A stretch of DNA of 64,000 nucleotides, taken from contig CP136064.1 in NCBI GenBank assembly GCA_032622095.1, forward strand, positions 108,986,004 to 109,050,003, in the 5' to 3' direction. The number at the start of each line of letters is the position of its first letter. The stretch's first letter is position 1. This document shows positions 56,772 through 64,000 of this stretch, piece after piece. Source of the stretch: Siphonodentalium dalli (taxonomy: Eukaryota; Mollusca; Scaphopoda; Gadilida; Siphonodentaliidae). The notes beneath the pieces were generated by a model, which saw only the letters and a program-made list of their open reading frames with translations, did no database searches and had not been told where the DNA came from. The position numbers and the translations under genes were made by a program.

Positions 56772-56941
56772 GTGTGGTGGAAGGGTTAACAGTTTCCATC
56801 CCGATGAACAGATCACACAAAGTAGTTTGTTCCTAAATAGCACGATACTGTTAGCAGGGTTTCCATTACTATGACTCAGCATCCATGTAACGGCCTCGTT
56901 CCCCTCGCTGATGATATGTTTGAGACATGCATGTACCTAAA
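56772..56941 (-). other. Orphan exon-like open stretch
   Basis: On the minus strand an acceptor-like TTGCTGTTGATTTTAG is followed by an open frame ending in a stop near 56770, about 58 codons, starting VHACLKHIISEGNEAVTWML. It is richer in GC than its surroundings and would suit a terminal exon. I do not recognise the protein, and no upstream exon was found. Confidence 0.25.
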
Positions 56942-57137
56942 ATCAACAGCAATCTATCGTGAAAAGAATCTGACTGCAACAAGAGTTTGAGGGTTAAACA
57001 GAATACTAGTGAAAAGGCAGGTCAATTGAGCACAATATGTTACCGGTACAATGTAACCTTTGAAATAAAAGCGCCAAAACTACAATGCAATGTTTGGTGT
57101 GCGGTCAGAGATGTTAATATACCAATAACATGATTTT
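56942..57137. other. Unassigned sequence
   Basis: No feature recognised. Confidence 0.35.
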
Positions 57138-57360
57138 TTATGGTTTACTAACGGCCCGACAGGAATGATTAACAGCCTGAGTGCTAATAGGACCGAGGGC
57201 TGTTAATCATTCCTGGAGGACCGTCGATAAACCAAAGGGCCCGACAAAATAATGTTATAACTATTATTACCACTCCGTCCTCATGTGATCACGTGATCGG
57301 TGACTTAACCGGAAGCTGGTGGCGGGCATTAATGAAAACAAAGCTTCATTAACGCCCGCT
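57138..57360. repeat. Two inverted repeats
   Basis: 57138-57234: TGGTTTACTAACGG, CAGGAATGATTAACAGCC and their complements around GAGTGCTAATAGGACCG. 57320-57360: GCGGGCATTAATGAA / TTCATTAACGCCCGC. Possibly parts of one decayed fold-back. Confidence 0.75.
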
Positions 57361-59017
57361 TCCGGTCAACTTCGCCTCAAAATTATGGAATCTTATCGTG
57401 CGGGTAAAATACTGTTAATCTACTAGAGAATGCCCTCTAAAGTGGTAATAATTGTAATTGTACACAGCATAATATATACACATATGGAAATGTCGAACAA
57501 CATCAAGGAACGCCGGACTGCTGAGTCTGGATATTTTGTGCATGGGATTTCTGTGGATGAAACTACTTACGCTCGGAGATCCCAGGCAAAACATATCCCC
57601 CAATATGGGGATAAAGTCAAAGTAGGTCAACAATAGTTATCCTGCATGGGGCCCCAAGCACAAACAATGATGCCCGTGTTCATATTTGCCGCCAAAACTT
57701 AATAATATTTCGTAATGCGGGGGTTAAACATGTGTTCATAGCAGTGGTCCTAACCTTAGTTGTTGGACTATTAATAAATGATGACTATTGAACAATTAAG
57801 CTACGCATTCCGAGTTTGAACGATTTCGCTACCAATTTTATTACGCCGCCATAAATATATTCTGCAGTATGACGTGACATCACAGCCCACAAATAGTTTA
57901 ACGACAGAATATATCCTTTTGGTTTCATTTTCACAGAAGCTACCTGTTAAAATTTTTGGAAATACTTAATTCAATTCTCCTTGCTAGGTATTATAATAGT
58001 CAATGCATACATGTAGATGCTTTTTGGTGTTTAAATATACTTTTCGGAATCTAATAAATTTGTAAACACTGTAACTCGTATATAACTTGTTCATTTATTT
58101 AGTCTTCAATCAGATGGCGATCTCACATGCGTAATTTCATGATCAATGCTCTGGGTACCATCAACAGAATTAATGCACCCACGGAAATGATCAACTTGTG
58201 TAATATGGGTTACTTTATGAAATCTCAGGTGCAAGGAAATGACTACTTATCAGTGACAAATTCCAAAATTTTCTCACGACAGGACAAACCATGGTCACCC
58301 CGTCGCGTAATATGTTTCGGACTCATTTATTTTCCCCTGGCGGAAACCCGGCCTGCTGTTAGAAATCCATGCAGTAATTCCCTAAATTTCCTTTCTAAAA
58401 ATATGATTAAAGTCACCTTATTGGCATTTTTATTGTTATATAATATGCTTGGCGTGGTCTTCAGATGGCAGGAGGTGCCCCCATTCATGAATTTTGAAAA
58501 AAATCTCAATTTCAAACAATCAATTTGAAGGGAAAATCATTATAATTTATAACCAATTTATGATATAGCCTTATAACAACACATATTAACCCTCACAATA
58601 CGAGAGATATGTTTGAATTATGTAAAAAAGTGGTTTAAAAAAAAAACAACAATTTTTTCACGTATAGGTCAATAGAAAGTTTGACTGACAGGAAATATTT
58701 TCCAAAAACACTCTGCATTATCTAGAACCCAACTAGGTTATGCAATTAGTCTACCATCTGAAATCATGACTGTCTGCGAGAAATTAAATAAAACATTTTT
58801 CATTACATATTTAGTTTTTTTGGCAGCCATTTTAAGGACTCTATTTTTACCGCGTAAAGGACCAAAACAAACATAAAACAACATGAATATTATTCAACCA
58901 TGTTTTCAATAAATACTCAATACTGATTCATCTTTTCAGGCATTATGTAGTTTTATCACATAATTTGGCCATAAAAGCAGTTTCATAATTATCGGTAATA
59001 TATATAGACACGTTTAA
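57361..59017. other. Unassigned 1.6-kb stretch
   Basis: Contains a 68-codon (57430-57636) and a 133-codon (58127-58528) plus frame. Neither has a recognisable domain, and the latter has a hydrophobic segment near its end. No transposon ends seen. The longest interval in the right half without an identified feature. Confidence 0.4.
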
Positions 59018-59303
59018 TATATATAGACACGTTTAATATCAGCGCGTGCTATGACGTCACAGCGTTCTTCAAATAACTTGCGATCGCTGTAGTTTATGAT
59101 TGTTGTTTTCGATGAATATTTCGCGTTGCTTCGGGTTTATTTGATCATGTGATAAAAGGTATCTCACACTCGTCCTATTTTATACGTAATTTATCAACCT
59201 CGTCCTCTAAATTCTATTGGAGCCTCGGTAAACCTCGGCTCAAATCGAATTTAGTGAACTCGGTTGATAATTTCCGTATAAAATAGAAACTCATGTGAGA
59301 TCC
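59018..59303. repeat. Short tandem duplication and fold-back
   Basis: TATATAGACACGTTTAATA occurs twice at 59000-59040. From 59162 TCTCACACTCGTCCTATTTT pairs with AAAATAGAAACTCATGTGAG (to 59303) around AATTTATCAACCTCG and its complement. Confidence 0.7.
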
Positions 59304-59607
59304 TCTATTTATGGTGATTTTTTCTATAAAAAAAAAAAGTCTGTAAATGGCCACCAAAATAACCCCTTAATTCTCTCTCAATCAATGCATGTACATGTGG
59401 TTAAAATTATTTAGATATAGCTTTATGAAAGCAAGAAGATTTTCCATTACTTCATAACAGTTACAGAAGGCTGCAAAACATTTGTACAGTATAGTACAGA
59501 AATTTAAATTCTATATACTCAAGAGCTCCCATGGACGTGGGAGACATTATTATTTCACAAAGCACATAGAAAGTTCTTTGCATTGGTACAATTAAACACC
59601 CATTGTA
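59304..59607. other. Unassigned sequence
   Basis: A short A-run; otherwise nothing recognised. Confidence 0.35.
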
Positions 59608-59818
59608 CAGTAATGCCCTAAGTAATCGACTTCTTAACCAGAGCAGATTTATGGGTAACTTTTCAGGATTTAATCGGAAATATGGCTTGTTGCCATTCAT
59701 CGGAGCTCTCACCGAGAGCTTTCCGATGAATGGCAACAAGCCATATTTCCGACTAAATCCTGAAAAGTTACCCATAATTCTTCTCTGGTTAAGGAGTCGA
59801 TTACTTAGGGCATTACTG
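59608..59818. mobile_element. Fold-back MITE (CAGTAATGCCC family), copy K, near full length
   Basis: Ends CAGTAATGCCC and GGGCATTACTG, TA on both sides (59606-59607, 59819-59820). Apex CGGAGCTCTCACCGAGAGC. Confidence 0.95.
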
Positions 59819-59851
59819 TATGTGCCTATAGTACATGTCACACGTTTATAA

Positions 59852-60150
59852 TGAATTCAGCAGGATAATAACAAGCTTTTCATACTGATCAAATGGCCTA
59901 TAATTGTGGTTTGGACTTGCATAGAAATGTGACTCTCTAAACAAAAAAATGCCACTTCCTTGTTGATAACAATCCGGTTTCATACACGGATATGGAAGTT
60001 TGTGATAAACAATATGCCTGAAAACACTTCCTCGTTGGTTGAATTTTTTATTAAAAAATGGTATAATTTTCAAACTATGTATGTTTTGTGATGCCATTTG
60101 GCTATCACAATGCTTAAGGAGTTGTAAAATATATATCTATCAAAAAAATC
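59852..60150 (+). repeat. Approximately 300-bp duplicated segment, copy 1
   Basis: Parallels 61882-62180 in the same orientation: ATTCAGCAGGATA, ATGCCACTTCCTTGTTGATA, ATGGAAGTTTGT, TGTTTTGTGATGCCATTT and GGAGTTGTAAAATATATAT. Roughly 75-80 percent alike by eye. Confidence 0.7.
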
Positions 60151-60169
60151 TAAATCAGGTATGGCACAA

Positions 60170-60340
60170 TGAACATGAAACCACTTCCTTGTGTGTAAAA
60201 ATCAAGGTATTTTTTTGTCAATAAGCATATGAAACCACTTCCTTGTGTGTAAAAATCAAGGTATTTTGTTTGTCAATAAGCATGAAACCACTACTTGTGT
60301 GTAAAAATCAAGGTATTTTTTTGTCAATAAGCATGTAGAT
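60170..60340 (+). repeat. Three tandem copies of an approximately 55-bp unit
   Basis: CATGAAACCACTTCCTTGTG then TGTAAAAATCAAGGTATTTT and TTGTCAATAAG, three times. The unit extends the CCACTTCCTTGTTG word of the neighbouring segment. Confidence 0.85.
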
Positions 60341-60377
60341 CGGCAGTATAATCTGATAATGAGATTTTGAATGTCAA

Positions 60378-60611
60378 ATCCATTGTTATGTAAACATTAC
60401 TGTTACAGTTCAATTACTGATAAAATTCCAATTAGTCCAATCAGATATGGAACCAAGTTTAATAACAACTTGACAGCAAACATTGGAAAATGTCAAAGCA
60501 TTGAATAATATTCTGAAAATCATATTAAGATTAAAATATTTGAAATTACTAAACAATTAGCAATGTTTGTTGACAATTCACTGTAACAGTTTTGTTTACA
60601 TAACAACGGTT
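60378..60611. mobile_element. Fold-back with CCATTGTTATGTAAAC arms
   Basis: CCATTGTTATGTAAACATTA, CTGTTACAGT and, outward on the right, ACTGTAACAGTTTTGTTTAC and ATAACAACGG. Inner GACAGCAAACATTG / CAATGTTTGTTGACA also pair. Confidence 0.7.
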
Positions 60612-60697
60612 TCAACATGAGAAATATTGTTATTGGAAAACTATTAAGAAATGACTTGCAGATTGATTGGTGTCATTTGATTTTGACCGGCAGAGTA

Positions 60698-60849
60698 CAG
60701 TAATGATGTGGCTTGTTGCCATTCATCAGAAAGCCACTCTCACTGAGAGCTTTCCGATGAATGGCAACAAGCCATATTCCCGACTAAATCCTGAAAAGTT
60801 ACCCATAATTCTGCTGTGGTTAAGGAGAAAATTATTTAGAGCATAACTG
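60698..60849. mobile_element. Fold-back MITE (CAGTAATGCCC family), copy L, deleted
   Basis: Left end CAGTAATG followed directly by TGGCTTGTTGCC, so most of the left arm is gone. Right end GAGCATAACTG followed by TA. Confidence 0.85.
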
Positions 60850-60940
60850 TAATTAAACAAAGTGTGTGAATCCTGAAGGGATGTTGAATCCTGAAGGGAT
60901 CCTGAAGGGATTCATACAAACTTTGTTTAATTACTCTGCT
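60850..60940. repeat. Palindrome with tandem CCTGAAGGGAT
   Basis: GTAATTAAACAAAGTGTGTG pairs with CAAACTTTGTTTAATTAC. Inside, CCTGAAGGGAT occurs three times. Confidence 0.75.
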
Positions 60941-61308
60941 GGTAAAAACCATTCCTTATATTCATATACCAGTATATTTTTAAACATTTGAACAACTTTT
61001 AAAAACTACGAAAACAATTGAAAGCAACATATTGTTCAAATTCCAACACAATAAGCTTGAAGTGACCTAGGCGTTTCATTCATCAGCCAATAACTGAAGT
61101 GTTGACTTCATTTATTGGATTACGAACGGAACATCGGAAACATTCATGTTAACTGTCAGGTGAAACATACTGATTCCTATGGGAGCTAATTGTGTGAATG
61201 TAGAGGGTGTGTGATTATTCAATAATGAACATAAGAACAAAGTTGATCTATTTCTCCATTTAGTGGTGATGTTTTTACAGACTTTACTTTATACCACCTT
61301 GAGCCCCT
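60941..61308. other. Unassigned sequence
   Basis: A short palindrome near 61070-61110 (ATAACTGAAGTGTTGAC / GTTGACTTCATTTAT). Otherwise nothing. Confidence 0.35.
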
Positions 61309-61682
61309 TTAACCCTTTACCCAACAGAAGGGCCCTGTGCCAATGCATTCTCTTATATATGCGAGTCGACCATAGGTCGCCTCGCATATATAAGAGAATG
61401 CATTGGCTTAACACATATTAATTGTTAACAAATGTAAGAATTTTTTTTAATTTTTTTTAGGCCAATGCATTCTCTTATATATGCGAGGCGACCTATGGTC
61501 GACTCGCATATATAAGAGAATGCATTGGCACAGGGTATAACTGTAACTATCACAATGTGGTCAATGGGCCGGTTCCAATGATATCCATATCTGTATGGTT
61601 CTATTGAGACAGACCGAAGATATTTTAGGCTGTTGAAGCTTTATTTGGCCGGTTTTGGCCGGTTTGTTGGGTAAAGGGTTAA
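61309..61682. mobile_element. TTAA-flanked piggyBac-like MITE, copy P2, with nested twin hairpin
   Basis: TTAA (61309-61312) CCCTTTACCCAACAGAAGG and TTTGTTGGGTAAAGGG TTAA (61679-61682). It is P1 in reverse orientation with the twin-hairpin element (61333-61535) at the same internal site, so the composite has moved as a unit. Confidence 0.88.
61333..61535. mobile_element. Twin-hairpin element nested in P2
   Basis: Ends CCCTGTGCCAATGC and GCATTGGCACAGGG, 203 bp; the spacer between the hairpins is shorter than in P1. Both apices read CGACC-ATA-GGTCG type. Confidence 0.85.
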
Positions 61683-61881
61683 TGTGGTGTTCATGAAGCT
61701 ACGTCTAACAAATATCCTTCATGGGAATCAAGTCACTGCTAAGTTATTGACTGAATGTTTAGTTATAAAAGGATTAAGACAATGAAAAAGAATAGTAATT
61801 AAGTTTAGCATTGTTTATTTAATTTCCACAATATCAATATTGAATTGGAAGATTTGAACTATACATGTAGTTAACAGACTA

Positions 61882-62180
61882 ATCAATTCAACAGGATACT
61901 ATAATCAAGGTCGACAGAGAGATAAATGTCAATTTTAGATTTTAACATCATCATCACCAGGATACAAAATATGCCACTTCCATGTTGATAAAAAAACGGT
62001 TTATACGGAAATGGAAGTTTGTCATTATACACGTACCAATATGCATGAAAACACATCCTTGTTGGATAAATTTGTGGTTAAATTTTTTTTAATAATTTTC
62101 GAACTATGCATGTTTTGTGATGCCATTTTACTATCACAATGTTTATGGAGTTATAAAATATATATACATAAAAAAAATCT
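61882..62180 (+). repeat. Approximately 300-bp duplicated segment, copy 2
   Basis: See 59852-60150. Ends in AAATATATATACATA then A-rich AAAAAAATC. Confidence 0.7.
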
Positions 62181-62745
62181 ATAGAAACCAGTAAAAACAG
62201 GATCATTTTTTAAAAGTTGAAATAGCTTTATAACACATATCATATTTAGTGATGAGACATAACTGGTAGTCAGTTGTACAAAATCGTACATGGTGATATG
62301 TGATACAAGCAGCAAACACCAATACAATCAGGGGTTGTACATGAATACTTTTTTTGCCAACTGTGCACAAAGCATTCATTGTGGACACCACCTGTAGCTC
62401 ATATATATGAAGTATACACATAGAAATTACAGTAAGAGCTAGTAGCTATTATATTCATTTCAATGCAATTCATTTCACTGAAGCGGTTAATTTTAAGTGC
62501 AAATAAGTCTGAATCTATTTACAACAGTCTGAATACGACTCTCACATATTCTTCAGTTTGCATTGCCAACTGTTCCATAACTTATGATAAAATAAATAGT
62601 TTTATTCCTTTTGAAGTACACATTTTTGAGATGATATAAATCAACTAACAAGTGATGCAATATTTGACACAAAGCAATTATATGCAAAACATATTATGCA
62701 ACAAAGCTGACAGCCAATTCAAAGTGAGTCACAATACTTCTTGAA
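62181..62745. other. Unassigned sequence
   Basis: No supported feature. A 72-codon minus frame has no motif. Confidence 0.35.
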
Positions 62746-63617
62746 TTAACCTGCAGGGGCGTGTTGCTAAAAATGATTAAAAATATAAATAAAAAATTCT
62801 GAATTTAAAACAACCAACTTTAACAAACGCATTGCTATTGATATAATACAGTACAAGGAAGTTCACTATATAGAATACCTCCTCACTTCTAATGGCCACA
62901 ATTCACGAACGCCGAAACTGATTCCTAAGATTGCAATGACCATCGATCGAATAAAAGCGATACAAATCTGGTACACAATTCCAGGATAAACTGTTTGACA
63001 ATTTATAAAACCGACAATGAAAACAAAATTCATGGACGGCAGCACCGGCTCTACTCCATGCTTTTACTACAGGAGAACATTTCAAACTAAAATAAAATTT
63101 TATCGATAAAAAACCCCCACATTTGTTAAAAACTCCTAATGTATCAACATATCTAATGGTCTGCCCAAATCAATCGCATATCTGAACCCGAGTTTTCACA
63201 TTTTTTCTATATTTACAGCTGATATTTATGCAAAATGTTCAAATTATTTTTGATTGAAAATGAACTCATTGAGAGAGAACACACTGATTATATGGATCGT
63301 TAAACCAGCATCACGCATATGTTGTCTAATACAAAGTCGCTTCGTAATTATCTCAATAGATATGTGTTTTCTAAAGTGGCCTGCTCATTTTAAATTTAGA
63401 TTTTTTTAAATATAGATTTTACTCTATAAATAGGAGTTGCAATGTTAGGAATCGATTCAGGCATTTGTGAATTATGGCCCTTAGAAGTGAGGAGGTATTT
63501 GAAATAGATGAACTCGGGTGTAATGTATTATACTTATATATGCATTTGTTAAAGTGGTGAGCGCGTTAAATTTAAATTTTTTTCACTTGATTTTGACAAT
63601 GCGCCCCTGTGGATTAA
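62746..63617. mobile_element. TTAA-flanked fold-back element, CAGGGGCG ends
   Basis: TTAA (62746-62749) CCTGCAGGGGCG and CGCCCCTGTGG A TTAA (63614-63617). The arms pair for more than 300 bp each: CAACTTTAACAAACGCATT, ATATAATACAGTACA, ATACCTCCTCACTTCTAATG and AATTCACGAACGCC all return as complements on the right. No coding content. CAGGGGCG ends are also seen in hAT elements, but no 8-bp duplication is visible, so TTAA is preferred. Confidence 0.75.
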
Positions 63618-64000
63618 ACCAGGGATACTATTCACTCAGTTAGAACAGGAGATGGACTGTCGTCCGGTGGATACCCCCTCGTGGCATACCGCCTAGTGTG
63701 GGCACATCTATAACTTATGATGGCTATACTCAGACATATGGACCCAGAAATCAGCATTTTCATATAAACAAAGATGAATAACTATAGAACAAAAAAACCA
63801 AAACAAACATTTGAATGTGCCATTAAATGTCCTCATAGTGGTGAACATCCATACAAAATTTCATTGAGATCCGAGCATTACTGTTCAAGTTATGAGCTGA
63901 ACAGACATCGGATGTATCAAACAGCCAACATTTCCAGATAAACAAAGATGAATTACTCTAGAATGGAAAAGCAGAACAGAACAATGGAACCCCCTATTGA
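63618..64000. repeat. Start of another approximately 170-bp tandem-unit repeat, cut by the window
   Basis: ATAAACAAAGATGAATAACT (63766) recurs as ATAAACAAAGATGAATTACT (63939), with CAAAATTTCATTGAGATCC between. Similar in style to the other tandem-unit families. Confidence 0.55.

Noticed and set aside
58127-58528. 133-codon plus-strand frame
   Set aside because: No recognisable domain, no splice or promoter support, ordinary base composition; could be chance.
59461-59851. 126-codon and 82-codon overlapping frames on opposite strands, and similar frames at 19.6, 17.9 and 53.5 kb
   Set aside because: All are the self-complementary MITE read in either direction.
62754-63609. hAT element (CAGGGGCG termini)
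   Set aside because: The 8 bp on each side do not match; TTAA flanks fit better.
1-64000. Endogenous viral or toxin genes, rRNA, full tRNA genes
   Set aside because: Looked for and not recognised anywhere in the window.

Overview
This is eukaryotic nuclear DNA: AT-rich, dense in dispersed repeats, with split genes and GT-AG introns. Several repeat types (tandem units ending in TTAGCTCA-type inverted termini, frequent TACATGTA octamers, many fold-back elements) resemble those I associate with marine molluscs. I infer a lophotrochozoan, probably a mollusc; the species cannot be told from the sequence alone.

Three host genes are supported. (1) PrimPol, the repair primase-polymerase, lies on the minus strand at 14238-16010 as one uninterrupted 590-residue reading frame with all catalytic and zinc-binding residues. 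Its stop codon lies inside an inserted fold-back transposon. (2) A profilin gene lies on the plus strand in three exons (29320-29442, 34492-34657, 37398-37495; 128 residues), with two introns of 5.0 and 2.7 kb full of repeats. It is too finely split to show as an open frame. (3) The last exon of GTF2F2 (TFIIF beta subunit, RAP30) lies on the minus strand at 51454-51564. I did not find its upstream exons, which presumably lie at higher coordinates in or beyond the window. The three genes have unrelated jobs (DNA damage tolerance, actin dynamics, RNA polymerase II initiation) and show no functional clustering.

Layout: 1-2136 is a 32-bp satellite array. 2.7-13.8 kb is a transposon mosaic. 13.8-16.1 kb holds PrimPol and its flanks. 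16.1-29.3 kb holds more mosaic, including a 2.1-kb element with about 320-bp inverted repeats and a 9-bp target duplication nested in an older fold-back, a second 9-bp-duplication element, and a 1.56-kb TTAA element. 29.3-37.5 kb is profilin. 38.5-51.3 kb is rich in TTAA-flanked elements and tandem-unit elements. 51.45 kb is the GTF2F2 exon. 52-64 kb includes a 1.57-kb non-autonomous Helitron and further TTAA and fold-back elements.

The repeat content carries most of the novelty. One fold-back MITE family (TA target, ends CAGTAATGCCC) occurs 12 times. At least seven TTAA-flanked, piggyBac-like non-autonomous elements are present, several with their own private palindrome next to the ends. A small twin-hairpin element shows compensatory changes in its stem between copies. 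No autonomous transposase, viral gene, CRISPR array or bacterial operon was found. Protein-level transposon relics are limited to two LINE 3' ends and a PIF/Harbinger fragment.
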